64,000 nucleotides of DNA from Nonomuraea candida (GTDB taxonomy: Bacteria; Actinomycetota; Actinomycetes; Streptosporangiales; Streptosporangiaceae), in assembly GCF_000725485.1 (NCBI RefSeq), contig NZ_JOAG01000017.1, positions 67,892 to 131,891 on the forward strand. Reading direction: 5' to 3'. Positions 17,860 through 26,360 of this stretch are shown here, piece by piece. The first letter of the stretch is position 1. Each line of letters starts with the position of its first letter. Below the pieces are notes generated by a model. The model saw nothing but the letters and a program-made list of their open reading frames with translations. It did no database searches and was not told the DNA's origin. A program made the position numbers and the translations under genes.

Positions 17860-18390
17860 TCAGGGGACGCGGATCCACCGGGGGTCGTCGTAGCGCTGCT
17901 CCACCCCTTCCGCGGGCAGGAAGTCGGGCACCGTGCACAACACGATCACGCCCCTCACCTCCAGATACCGCACCAGCCCCGCCGCCATCGACAGCAGGCT
18001 GTCGGGCGCGCCGGACGCGTACGGCAGGTGTTCCCTCAGCATCGCGAGCACGTCGTCCAGCCCGAACTCCTCGGGCAGCAGCAGGGCGAGATCCCTGAGG
18101 AGGCCGGGGGTCAGCGGGAAGTCCGGGCGCAGGCGGGGCCGGAGCTCCTTGCCCGTCCCCTCGCAGGTGTCGCAGCGCACGCTGTCGCGCGGGTGGGCGG
18201 CGAAGGTGCCCGAGCCCAGGCACACCAGGCACCGGCCCAGCTCGGCCGCATGCCGGGTGGCGGCGTCGCGGTCGGTCAGCGGCAGGTCGCAGCTGCACGA
18301 GAAGGTGGTGTAGGTGCCCGCCGCGTGGTCGTGACAGCCGATCTCGTCAGGGGGGTCGTTCCACTCGATGGTGATGACGTGCTCGTCCAT
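17860..18390 (-). CDS. Cys-rich protein with DnaJ-like zinc knuckles, function unknown
   Basis: A 176-residue protein. The middle has CLVCLGSGTF and, about 20 residues on, CDTCEGTG. These two CxxC pairs resemble DnaJ zinc repeats and would bind one zinc. The N-terminal part has a further FSCSCDLP. The C-terminal half is predicted helical and ends in a short hydrophobic stretch. No named family was recognised. It stands between two hairpins and is probably monocistronic. Confidence 0.75.
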   Translation of the reverse strand: MDEHVITIEWNDPPDEIGCHDHAAGTYTTFSCSCDLPLTDRDAATRHAAELGRCLVCLGSGTFAAHPRDSVRCDTCEGTGKELRPRLRPDFPLTPGLLRDLALLLPEEFGLDDVLAMLREHLPYASGAPDSLLSMAAGLVRYLEVRGVIVLCTVPDFLPAEGVEQRYDDPRWIRVP

Positions 18391-18418
18391 GGAGGCTTGT
18401 GTGCTCTCGTCCGGGGAA

Positions 18419-18444
18419 GGTGCCCCCGCGGTCGCGGGGGCACC
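18419..18444 (-). terminator. Hairpin downstream of the nitroreductase gene
   Basis: GGTGCCCCCGC (18419-18429) pairs with GCGGGGGCACC (18434-18444) around a 4-base loop. It lies after the stop of the leftward gene at 18494 and before the start of the next leftward gene. Confidence 0.8.
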
Positions 18445-18493
18445 AAGATTAGCCCGCCGACCAGGCGCTGATCACGGAATCCGGCAAAGACGG

Positions 18494-19105
18494 TCACGGA
18501 GTGTGAGGAATGTTCGGCTCCTCGCGGGGCCCGCCCTTCAGCTCGTGGAACCCCGGGGTGCCCGCGACCAGCAGCGTGCCGTCCCACAGGCGGCCGGCCT
18601 GCTCGCCGGTCGGGACGCGGGAGACGACCGGGCCGAAGAACACCACCGGGTCGCCGCCGCCCGCGGCGTCGGTGACCGCGATGATCGGGGTGCCCACGTG
18701 GTCGCCGATCAGGCCGACGCCCTCGGCGTGCGAGGCGCGTACGGCGTCGTCGTAGTCGCCGCCCAGGCCCGCCTCGGCCAGCTCGACCGGCAGCCCGGCG
18801 GCGGCCAGCGCCGCGCGCAGGTCGCCGATCCAGTCGCCCGAGCCGGTGGTCCACAGGGCCGTGTAGAACCGCTCCAGCGCCCGCTGCCCGTGATCGCGCC
18901 GCACGGCCGCGCAGATGCGCACCGGAACCCACAGGTAGCCCTCGGGGTCGCCTTCCGGGTCGTCGTCGCGGCCCTCGTTGAGCACCGACAGGCTCATCAC
19001 GTGCCAGCGCACCTCGACCGGGCGCACCTGCCGCACCTCCAGCAGCCAGCGCGAGGTCAGATAGGTGTACGGACAGGACGGGTCGAACCAGAAGTCGGCC
19101 ACCAT
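18494..19105 (-). CDS. DsbA-fold mycothiol-dependent nitroreductase-like protein (Rv2466c family)
   Basis: About 203 residues with a thioredoxin/DsbA fold. The N-terminus FWFDPSCPYTYLTSRW matches Rv2466c of Mycobacterium tuberculosis, which has DPLCPWC in that position. Here the second cysteine of the CxxC is replaced by Thr, so the active site has a single cysteine (Cys11). The later cis-Pro block GTPIIAV is present. The ATG at 19105 is preferred over a GTG at 19123. The family belongs to organisms that make mycothiol. Confidence 0.88.
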   Translation of the reverse strand: MVADFWFDPSCPYTYLTSRWLLEVRQVRPVEVRWHVMSLSVLNEGRDDDPEGDPEGYLWVPVRICAAVRRDHGQRALERFYTALWTTGSGDWIGDLRAALAAAGLPVELAEAGLGGDYDDAVRASHAEGVGLIGDHVGTPIIAVTDAAGGGDPVVFFGPVVSRVPTGEQAGRLWDGTLLVAGTPGFHELKGGPREEPNIPHTP

Positions 19106-19168
19106 GCTCGTCACCCTGACCACCTTGCCAGAAGGGGCCGCCGCGCGGGCGGCGGCGGCCCCGGCGCG

Positions 19169-20773
19169 CTACGACCCGATCTTCCCGACGCCCGCGCCCG
19201 CCATCACGGCCGCCTTGACGCCGTTGGGGTCGGCCACGGTGTAGGAGTAGTACGCGCTCGGCTCCTGCACGCTGCCCGAGCAGTCGGGCGCGCCGGACTC
19301 GTCGGCGAAGACGTTGTTCCTGGCCACGCACCTGCCCGAGGGCCCGGCGTAGGAGTTGCTCACCGGCTCCTCGACCCGCTCGAAGTAGTTGCCCTCGACC
19401 AGGCAGCCGGCGTCCGCCTGGCAGGCCACCCCGACGTCGGTGTTGTAGACGTAGTAGTTGTTGAACACGTGCACCGGCTCCCCGAACCGCACGCGCGGGT
19501 TGCGCTGCGGCGTCCGGTCGAACCAGTTGTGGTGGTAGGTCACCTTCAGCCGCCCGACGTCCTGCGCGTCGTTGTCGTCGTCGTGGCCGAGCAGCATGTT
19601 CTTGGTGTGGTCGTGGGTGTGGTTCCAGGAGACGGTGACGTACGAGGAGCCGCGCTTGACGTCGATCAGCCCGTCATGGCCGGCGGCCAGGTCGTTGTGG
19701 TCGATCCAGACGTGGTGGCTGAACATCTGCACGTTGATCGCGTCGTCCGAGGCGTTCCTGAAGACCAGGTTGCGGATGATCACGTTGTGCACGGCGCCGG
19801 GCGGCGGCGCGGTGACGGAGTCGTCGGCCGGGAGCCCGATGGTGAAGCCGCCCCCGCTGATGCCCGAGCCGGAGCCGACGCCGAGGATCGTCTTGTCGGA
19901 GGCGACGTCGTACATGCCGGCCGGCAGGGTGATCATCCCGCGTACGCACACCGTCAGCGGCCCGCTCCGGCCGATCGCGGAGATCAGCTCGGCGGCCGTG
20001 TCCACCTCCACGGTCGGGCCGCCCGCGCCGCCGGTGGTGCCGTTCTGTCCCCAGGCGTTCACCGAGGCGAACCCGACGGGCGCGCCGGAGGAGACGCACG
20101 AGCCGGCCGGCGGCGTGGTCGGGGTGGCCGGCGGGTCGGTCGGGCCGCCCAGGTCGCTCACCACCACGTCGTCGAACGAGGCGGCGGCGTAGTGGCCGGC
20201 CAGCCCCGCCCTGCCGGAGGCGAGGGCGGTGTCGGTGGCCGTGACGAGCTGCACGTTGTCCACGAAGCCCCGCAGCGAGCTGCCGAACGCCTCCAGCCGC
20301 AGCGTGCGCCACGTGCCGGTGACCACGGAGGCGGCGGCGGTGGCCAGCGTGACGGGGGCGCCGCCGGTGCGCTTGCCCAGCACGACCGAGCCGGAGCTGC
20401 TCAGCCCCAGGAAGTAGTAGGCGCTGGTGCTCTGCGCCCTGGCCAGCACGCCGACGTGGCGGTTCTGGCCGTTGAACGCCAGCGGCTTCACCCGCGCCTG
20501 CACCGCCTGGTCCGTCCACCCGCCGCCGGCCAGCGCCCTGGCGTCGGAGCCGGTGCCGGACTGGCGGTAGACGCGGCTGCCGTCGGCGACCACCGACCAG
20601 CTCCCGCCGGAGCGCGACCAGCCGGCGGCGTCGCCGTCCTCGAAGTCGTCCCCGAACAGCGTCGCGGCCGAGGCGCTGGGCAGCGTCACCGCCCCCGCCA
20701 CGAGGACGGCCGCGGCCGTCGCCGCGAGCGCGGCGAGCCATGCACGACTCTTGCTTGCTCTTGTCCTACGCAC
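19169..20773 (-). CDS. Secreted PL1 family pectate lyase with N-terminal beta-sandwich domain
   Basis: A 534-residue secreted protein. The signal peptide ends near residue 36 (SASA). Residues about 40-205 form a LamG/DUF1080-like beta-sandwich that may bind glycan. A Thr/Pro linker leads to the parallel beta-helix lyase (about 228-534) with HHVWIDHNDL, DGLIDVKRGSSYVTVSWNH and RTPQRNPRVRFG, which carry calcium-binding aspartates and the catalytic arginine region. The GTG start follows GGGAGG. It cleaves polygalacturonate by beta-elimination. Its upstream region contains LacI-type palindromes. Confidence 0.93.
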   Translation of the reverse strand: MRRTRASKSRAWLAALAATAAAVLVAGAVTLPSASAATLFGDDFEDGDAAGWSRSGGSWSVVADGSRVYRQSGTGSDARALAGGGWTDQAVQARVKPLAFNGQNRHVGVLARAQSTSAYYFLGLSSSGSVVLGKRTGGAPVTLATAAASVVTGTWRTLRLEAFGSSLRGFVDNVQLVTATDTALASGRAGLAGHYAAASFDDVVVSDLGGPTDPPATPTTPPAGSCVSSGAPVGFASVNAWGQNGTTGGAGGPTVEVDTAAELISAIGRSGPLTVCVRGMITLPAGMYDVASDKTILGVGSGSGISGGGFTIGLPADDSVTAPPPGAVHNVIIRNLVFRNASDDAINVQMFSHHVWIDHNDLAAGHDGLIDVKRGSSYVTVSWNHTHDHTKNMLLGHDDDNDAQDVGRLKVTYHHNWFDRTPQRNPRVRFGEPVHVFNNYYVYNTDVGVACQADAGCLVEGNYFERVEEPVSNSYAGPSGRCVARNNVFADESGAPDCSGSVQEPSAYYSYTVADPNGVKAAVMAGAGVGKIGS

Positions 20774-20856
20774 TGTGGAGCCTCCCGTTGTGGTGGCGGC
20801 CGGCCACGGGATCCCGTTGGGGTGTTGCGTGGAAACTCGCGAGCTTCACCCCTTTA

Positions 20857-20934
20857 TGCAACCGATTGTTAGGCGAGTCAATGCGTAGGATGTGCAGGTT
20901 TGTTGCATGACCGCGCATACATTGCAAGCGCTTG
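20857..20934. promoter_or_regulatory. Pectate lyase control region with two LacI-like palindromes
   Basis: TGCAACCGATTGTTA (20857-20871) and a stretch holding the perfect 10-base palindrome CAAGCGCTTG (20925-20934) lie 84-161 bases upstream of the lyase start codon. Both have the central CG typical of LacI-family operators. The region is AT-richer than its flanks, as expected for a promoter. Confidence 0.5.
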
Positions 20935-20981
20935 TATCCGCGGCCCCTCTTCCGGCCGGCCGATGCGCGGCCTCGCCGAGG

Positions 20982-21713
20982 TCAGCGGCGCACGCCGCGG
21001 CAGGCCAGGGCCAGCCATCCGTACGGCACGGGCAGCATCGCCAGCCAGAACCGGTGCGCCTCGTCCCAGTGCCCGAACCCGCAGGTCGGCGACCACAACC
21101 GGACTGCGTCCGGCAGCAGGATCGTGCCCAGCACCAGCCCGAGCTGCACCACCACGGCGGCCATGGCGGCCTGCCGGCCCGGGGCGTGCCTGACCGCGGT
21201 GGCCGCGGCCGCCAGCGCGACGCCCAGGCAGACGGCCATCTCGATCAGCAGGTCGGTCACGGGGAAGAGCGTGCCCTCGGGCAGCCGGGCCAGCGCGTAC
21301 GCGAACGCGCACGACCAGACGGCCACCGCCGCCCCGGCCGCCAGCAGGCAGCGCAGCGCCTGCCGGGCCCAGCGGGGGGTGGGCGCCGCGCCGAGGTCCG
21401 CGGTCATGGCGTCCACCAGGGCGAAGGCGGCGGCCGAGCCGAGCAGGGTGCCCACGACCCGCATCAGCAGCAGGGCGTCGCCGCCGGCCAGCGGCTCCCC
21501 GGCGTTCACGAGCGTCAGCAGCCCCGCCGCGAACGCCGTCACCACCGCGAGCGGCGCCCAGTCGACGGCCCTGACCAGCGGCCGGACCAGCAGCCCCGCC
21601 GACCGCGCCCGCGCGGCGGCTCTCAGGACGGCCGGGTGCCGCGCGATCCCCACCTTCTCGGCGGTCACGGCGGCGGAAGGCCGGGGCCGGTGGGGCGGGA
21701 TGCTCAGCGGCAT
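20982..21713 (-). CDS. ABC-2 type membrane protein, last gene of a sigma/ABC operon
   Basis: A 243-residue membrane protein with about six hydrophobic segments and a soluble N-terminal 50 residues. No family signature is strong enough for a name. Its start overlaps the stop of the preceding permease-like gene by 10 bases, so it is probably the second membrane half of the same ABC system. The ATG at 21713 was chosen because of this overlap. Confidence 0.75.
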   Translation of the reverse strand: MPLSIPPHRPRPSAAVTAEKVGIARHPAVLRAAARARSAGLLVRPLVRAVDWAPLAVVTAFAAGLLTLVNAGEPLAGGDALLLMRVVGTLLGSAAAFALVDAMTADLGAAPTPRWARQALRCLLAAGAAVAVWSCAFAYALARLPEGTLFPVTDLLIEMAVCLGVALAAAATAVRHAPGRQAAMAAVVVQLGLVLGTILLPDAVRLWSPTCGFGHWDEAHRFWLAMLPVPYGWLALACRGVRR

Positions 21714-23161
21714 GGGTCGGCTCCTCGGGGCGCGTCGTGCGTGTGCTCCAGACCGAGCAGCGGCAGGGCCTGGCCGATGGTGGTGGCGGGGTCGACGAGC
21801 GTGTCCCAGTGGGCGTGCACGCGCTCGCGGGCGCCGGCCGCGGCGAGCAGGCTCTTCGCGTACGCGACCTCGGCCGCTCCCCAGCCGATCAGGAGCCGCC
21901 TGCCCAGCCGGTCGTCCACGTGGTACGTGCGCGGCGGCTCCGGCGGGAAGACCTGGCCCATGAGCCAGAGCGCCACCAGCGTGCGCGCCTGCCCCGCTCC
22001 GTCGCACCCGTCCCGGGAGCCGTCCCGGTCGCGCAGGCCGGTGGCCCAGATCGCCAGGTCCTGGGCGAGCAGGGCCCGCTGGTCGGGATGGCCCCACGTC
22101 ATCGGCGTACGGAGCGCCACCGCGTCCTGGTCCTCCCCGTACCGCCAGGTCGTGGCGCTCTGCCGGACCTCGGGCACGCGGGCCCGCAACGCGGCGGGCA
22201 GCGCGTCCACCGCCGGGCGCAGGGCCCGCTCCCACAGCGGGACCCAGGGCTCGTAGCCCGCGAAGGCGCAGAACGTGACGCCCCGCCGGTCCGAGCAGTG
22301 GTGGGCGCCGGGGCCGAAGTAGCGTTCGCGGACCCTCGGGTCCACGTCGTCCAGGTCGAGCCAGCCCGGCTTCGGCCGGGGCAGCGGCGGCTCCGACGCG
22401 GCGACCGCCCCCGCGGGCACCGCGACGGCCAGGGCGGCCAGCAGGGCCGCGGCGGGCAGGAGGCGTACCCGGTGCCGCAGCAGCGCGAGCGCGGCGCACG
22501 CCGCGGCCAGCGCCAGCACGTACAGCAGGTGGACGGCGGAGGGCCGGTCCGGCCAGTCGGCCTCGTGCACCTGCATGACCGGCAGCAGCCAGGAGCCCCC
22601 GTCGTGGTTCGGGTTCTGGAAGATCAGGTAGCCGAGCACGGCCACCACGACCGGCCCCGCGATCAGCCACCGTGCCCACCGTCCGACCGCCACCCCGAGC
22701 GTGGCGGCCAGCATCGCCGCGGCCACCGCCGTCAGCGGCTCCCACGGGTCGAGCCGGCCCGCCGCCGGGCCGCTCAGCAGCCTGATCAGCAGGTAGCCGC
22801 CCATGAACACGGCCGCGGCCGACCCGGCGACGAGCGGCGCGGCCAGCAGGGTCGCCCGGGTCCTGTGCACGGCCCGCCCCGGCAGGGCCGCCAGGCTCTC
22901 GGGCATCCCGTGCCGGCCGTCACGCGAGGCGGCCAGGCCCGCCACGACCAGCACCGCCGCCGCCAGGCACGTGGACAATCCCGTCGCCCGCACGGGGTCC
23001 ACGCCCAGGTGGGGCAGCAGGTCCCGGCTGAGGTACGTCTGCAGCGCCAGCACCAGCGCGCTCGCTCCCCACACGAGCGGATGCCGCGCCATCCTGCGCA
23101 CCTCGACCAGGAACAACTCCCTCGTCACACCACCGCCTCCACCGCGATCCGCGCTCGTCAT
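21704..23161 (-). CDS. ABC-2 type permease with large extracytoplasmic domain
   Basis: A 485-residue protein. The N-terminal half (to about residue 270) has seven or so hydrophobic segments in an ABC-2 permease pattern (VEVRRMARHPLVWG start). The remaining 200 residues are hydrophilic, begin after a Pro-rich linker and contain a Cys pair (HHCSDRRGVTFCAF). The start ATG overlaps the stop of the ATPase gene (ATGA). The soluble tail is unusual for this family and could sense or process something outside the membrane; this is speculative. Confidence 0.78.
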   Translation of the reverse strand: MTSADRGGGGGVTRELFLVEVRRMARHPLVWGASALVLALQTYLSRDLLPHLGVDPVRATGLSTCLAAAVLVVAGLAASRDGRHGMPESLAALPGRAVHRTRATLLAAPLVAGSAAAVFMGGYLLIRLLSGPAAGRLDPWEPLTAVAAAMLAATLGVAVGRWARWLIAGPVVVAVLGYLIFQNPNHDGGSWLLPVMQVHEADWPDRPSAVHLLYVLALAAACAALALLRHRVRLLPAAALLAALAVAVPAGAVAASEPPLPRPKPGWLDLDDVDPRVRERYFGPGAHHCSDRRGVTFCAFAGYEPWVPLWERALRPAVDALPAALRARVPEVRQSATTWRYGEDQDAVALRTPMTWGHPDQRALLAQDLAIWATGLRDRDGSRDGCDGAGQARTLVALWLMGQVFPPEPPRTYHVDDRLGRRLLIGWGAAEVAYAKSLLAAAGARERVHAHWDTLVDPATTIGQALPLLGLEHTHDAPRGADPCR

Positions 23162-24012
23162 GCGGCCACCCCTTCCGCGCCTCCCTCGCCGAGCAGCAGG
23201 AGGTAGCCGTCCTCGACGCCCGGCGGCACCGGCTCGGCGCCCGGCGGGCGCTCGCCCAGCGTCCGGTAGCGCCCGTCGGCGGTGCGCCAGAACCTGCGCG
23301 AGGTCGCCGGCGCCTCGTCCGACAACCACACCTGCCCGTCGGCGATCCCGGCGAGCCGGCCCGGGGTGCCGTCGAAGGCCACCCGGCCCGCGCGCAGCAC
23401 GACCACCCGCTCGCACAGCGCCGCCACGTCCTCCGTCTGGTGGGTGGACAGCACGACCGTCCGGCTCTCGCCCAGCCGCGACACCAGCGCCCTGAACGCC
23501 ATGCGCTGCTCGGGGTCCAGCCCCACGGTCGGCTCGTCGAGGATCAGCAGCTCGGGCTCGCCCAGCAGCGCCTGCGCCAGGGCCAGCCGCTGCCGCATGC
23601 CGCCCGACAGCCTGCGCACCTTCGTCCTGGCCTGCCCGGTCAGCTCCACCTCGGCCAGCACCCGGCGCACCTCGGCGTGCCGCTGCCCGCGGTCGGTCAG
23701 CTCCTTCAGGATCGCCACGTAGTCCACCAGGTCGAAGGCGGTGAAGTGCGGGTAGAAGCCCGGGTCCTGCGGCAGGTAGCCGAGCCTGCGCCGCAGGGCG
23801 GTGCGCTGCGCGGGGGAGGCGGGGTCCAGGCCGAAGGCGGTCACCGAGCCGGCGTCCGGGGCCAGCGTGGTGGCCAGGCAGCGCAGCAGCGTGGTCTTGC
23901 CCGCGCCGTTGGGGCCGAGCAGGCCGGTCACGCCGGTGCCGAGGGTCAGGTCGAGGCGGTCGAGCGCGCGCTTGCCGCCGTACGTCTTGGTCAGGCCCGT
24001 GATCTCGATCAT
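23158..24012 (-). CDS. ABC transporter ATPase (ABC-2 exporter type)
   Basis: A 284-residue nucleotide-binding subunit. Walker A is GPNGAGKTT (residues 33-41), the signature is LSGGMRQR, Walker B is LLILDEP, and the switch histidine is in STHQTED. The C-terminal 60 residues extend past the usual domain. Both ends overlap their neighbours by four bases. It drives the two membrane proteins downstream; the cargo is unknown, and lipid or peptide export is common in this group. Confidence 0.92.
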   Translation of the reverse strand: MIEITGLTKTYGGKRALDRLDLTLGTGVTGLLGPNGAGKTTLLRCLATTLAPDAGSVTAFGLDPASPAQRTALRRRLGYLPQDPGFYPHFTAFDLVDYVAILKELTDRGQRHAEVRRVLAEVELTGQARTKVRRLSGGMRQRLALAQALLGEPELLILDEPTVGLDPEQRMAFRALVSRLGESRTVVLSTHQTEDVAALCERVVVLRAGRVAFDGTPGRLAGIADGQVWLSDEAPATSRRFWRTADGRYRTLGERPPGAEPVPPGVEDGYLLLLGEGGAEGVAA

Positions 24013-24806
24013 GCGGTGCTCGCTTTGCGGATGCGGAGGACGTGGAGGGTCAGCAGGAGGGCGGTGGCGGCGTACCCGAGCTGGGCCGGAAGGCCGAACA
24101 CGACCGGCCAGGAGCCCGCCAGGCCGCCCGCGCCGACGATGGCCAGCCACGATCCGCCGACGGCGAGCGCGGCGATCGGCACGGGCAGCCGGTTCGACAG
24201 GGCCAGGCAGCCCGCGGCGGCGGCCAGCGAGGGCAGCAGCCAGGCGGCGCTCAGCCCCGGCGGCGCGGGCAGCAGCGGCGCGGCGAGCGCGGCCAGCGCC
24301 GTCGCGACCGCCAGCACCGCCACCGCCCTGGTCAGGAGCAGGCGCGGCCCGGCCAGGGGAGTGGCCGCCATCAGCTCGTGCGCGGGATCGACGCGGGGCC
24401 CGTACGCCAGCGCGATCCCCGACAGCGGCAGCACCGGCGCCACGATCAGGAACACCGGCAACAGCTCCGGCCCCTGCCGCGCCACCAGCACCGCGACCGC
24501 CAGCGCGGCCACCACCGCCACCAGCCAGGCCCGGCTCAACGTCGGCGTGACGGCGACCAGCCTGGCCAGGTGCTCGGGCATGCCGCCGTGCCGCAGCACC
24601 CGCTCGGCCAGGCTCGGGCGCGGCCCGGCCAGCCGCGACTCCAGCCGCCGCCAGGACGCCTCCAGCCACTCCGGCTCGTACGGGACCGCCGCCCGGCAGG
24701 CCGCGCACCTCTCCAGATGGGCCTCCACGGACATCGCGGCGGCGGCCGGCAGCGTTCCGGCGAGATAGCGTTCGCGCAGGTCGTCGCGGACGTGCCAGTC
24801 GGTCAT
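24009..24806 (-). CDS. Zinc-finger anti-sigma-like membrane protein
   Basis: A 265-residue protein. The N-terminal 50 residues form a zf-HC2/anti-sigma zinc motif (HLERCAAC with an upstream His). Further on are about five to six membrane segments, more than the single one usual for anti-sigma factors. The ATG overlaps the ECF sigma stop (ATGA). It most likely holds the sigma factor at the membrane until a signal, perhaps connected with the ABC system, releases it. Confidence 0.85.
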   Translation of the reverse strand: MTDWHVRDDLRERYLAGTLPAAAAMSVEAHLERCAACRAAVPYEPEWLEASWRRLESRLAGPRPSLAERVLRHGGMPEHLARLVAVTPTLSRAWLVAVVAALAVAVLVARQGPELLPVFLIVAPVLPLSGIALAYGPRVDPAHELMAATPLAGPRLLLTRAVAVLAVATALAALAAPLLPAPPGLSAAWLLPSLAAAAGCLALSNRLPVPIAALAVGGSWLAIVGAGGLAGSWPVVFGLPAQLGYAATALLLTLHVLRIRKASTA

Positions 24807-25396
24807 GACAGCTCCTCACGCAACCGGGCCCTGGCCCGCGTCGCGCGGGACTTGACCGTGCCTTCGGGGATGCCGAGCAGGCGCGCGGCCTCCTTGGTGG
24901 TCAGGCCGTCCAGCACGGTGGCCTCGATGACCGCGCGCAGCTCGGGCGAGAGCCTGTTCAGCGCGCTGCCGAGGTCGCCGTGCTCCACGCCGCGCAGCAC
25001 GGCGTCCTCGGCCGAGCCGACCACGTGCTCGGGACGGGTGAGGTCGCCGGGCTCGACGCCGCTGCCGATCCAGCGGGAGCCGCGCCCGCGCAGCGCGGAG
25101 ACCAGCCGGCGCACGGCGATCGTCCACAACCAGCCCGCGGCGTTGCCGCCGTCGAAGCGCCCCGCCGACCGCCACACCGCCAGGAACGTCTCCTGCAGCG
25201 CGTCGTCCACCACGTCGGGGTCGGCGCAGCGCCGGGCCAGCCTGGCGCGCAGCCAGGGGGCGTGCCTGCGGTGCAGCAGGCGCAGCGCCGCGGTGCTGCG
25301 CGCGGCCACGGCGGCGAGCAGCTCGGCGTCGGTGCTGTCCGCGCTGACGCGGGGCGGCTCGGGCGCGCGTCTTCGCCAGAAATCGAACGATCCCAC
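24803..25396 (-). CDS. ECF RNA polymerase sigma factor
   Basis: A 197-residue sigma factor. Region 2 is RLLHRRHAPWLRARL to DALQETFLAVWRSAGRF, region 4 is LSPELRAVIEATVLDGLTTK to GIPEGTVKSRATRARARL. The GTG start at 25396 has only a weak ribosome binding site. It heads a tightly overlapping five-gene operon with its anti-sigma and an ABC system. Confidence 0.93.
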   Translation of the reverse strand: MGSFDFWRRRAPEPPRVSADSTDAELLAAVAARSTAALRLLHRRHAPWLRARLARRCADPDVVDDALQETFLAVWRSAGRFDGGNAAGWLWTIAVRRLVSALRGRGSRWIGSGVEPGDLTRPEHVVGSAEDAVLRGVEHGDLGSALNRLSPELRAVIEATVLDGLTTKEAARLLGIPEGTVKSRATRARARLREELS

Positions 25397-25529
25397 GTCC
25401 CATCTATCGCAACCCGCCCCCTTCCCGGTTCGCCGGCCCGCCGCGTTCCGATCCGCGCGCGGCGCGCCGCCGGCGGGTCAGGCGGCCCGCGCGGGGACCG
25501 CCGGGCCGGTGGAGGCGGGATGCGCGGGT

Positions 25530-26294
25530 TCAGCGAGGGGTGCGGTGGCGTTCCACGGCCGCGGCCGTGCGTTCGGGGTCGCCGGCGGCGATGGCCTCGA
25601 CCAGCTCGGCGTGCACCTCCAGCCGGTGCCGCAGGTAGTCGCCACCGTCCTTTTCGCCACCGTCCTTCTCGTCACCGTCCTTCTCGTCGCTGTCGCCGTG
25701 GTCGCCGCCGGGGGCGGGGCGGGCGTGGGCGTCGGAGGTGGCGTGTGCGGACAGGTCCGAGATGCACCGGGTCATGGCCAGGTAGACCGCCTTGGCCAGG
25801 GGGTTCGGGGTGATCTCGGCGATGCGCTCGTGCAGGGCCCAGTTGGCGCGCATGAACCCGTCGGTGTCGGTCGTGGCCCGGCCCAGCGCGGTGAGCAGCC
25901 TGCGCAGGTCGGCGATGTCCCGGCGGGTGCGGTGGCGGGCGGCGTCGGCGGCGACGAGCGGTTCGAGCGCCTCGCGTACGGCGATCGCGTCCGCCACCGT
26001 CGTCGGCATCGCGCGCACGGTGAGCAGCGTGTGCCGCAGGCGCACGACCGGATGGGGCGCGGCCACGAACAGCCCGCCGTTCCTGCCCGGCCGGACCTCC
26101 ACCGTGCCGCGGTCGCTGAGCAGCCGCGCCGCCTCGCTGATCGTCGCGCGGCCGAAGCCGGACAGGTCGCGGAAGTCGTCCATGGTCCCGATCAGGTCGC
26201 CGGGGCCGAGGCCGCGCTCGCCGATCAGGGCCTCGATGCTCTGCGCGAGCGACTCCGCGCGGGTCTGTGGTGCGCCATTAAACACCCGAACCAT
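25530..26294 (-). CDS. GntR/FadR family regulator with repeat insert
   Basis: A 254-residue regulator. The N-terminal winged helix is somewhat diverged (DDFRDLSGFGRATISEAARLLSDRGTVEVRPGRNGG). The C-terminal FCD-type helical domain has metal-ligand candidates in HERIAE and HAELVEAI. A Gly/Asp/Glu/Lys insert of about 30 residues, made by a 15-base tandem repeat, breaks the effector domain. It is divergent from the dioxygenase pair and probably controls it. Confidence 0.87.
   Translation of the reverse strand: MVRVFNGAPQTRAESLAQSIEALIGERGLGPGDLIGTMDDFRDLSGFGRATISEAARLLSDRGTVEVRPGRNGGLFVAAPHPVVRLRHTLLTVRAMPTTVADAIAVREALEPLVAADAARHRTRRDIADLRRLLTALGRATTDTDGFMRANWALHERIAEITPNPLAKAVYLAMTRCISDLSAHATSDAHARPAPGGDHGDSDEKDGDEKDGGEKDGGDYLRHRLEVHAELVEAIAAGDPERTAAAVERHRTPR
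25641..25685. repeat. 15-bp tandem repeat, three copies, in the GntR gene
   Basis: Units at 25641-25655, 25656-25670 and 25671-25685 differ by one or two bases each. They encode repeats of EKDG(G/D) in a loop of the effector domain. Confidence 0.88.
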
Positions 26295-26360
26295 TCTAGG
26301 GGTTCTCTGGTCATTTCAGCCGGTGGGCGATACGCTCCGGCTGAACCTTTGGAGGAGTAC

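Noticed and set aside
24042..26360. Upstream extension of the dioxygenase frame by more than 700 codons
   Set aside because: The extension runs antisense through the anti-sigma, sigma and GntR genes and has low-complexity Arg/Gly/Gln composition. The true start is the GTG at 26361 with GGAGGAG.
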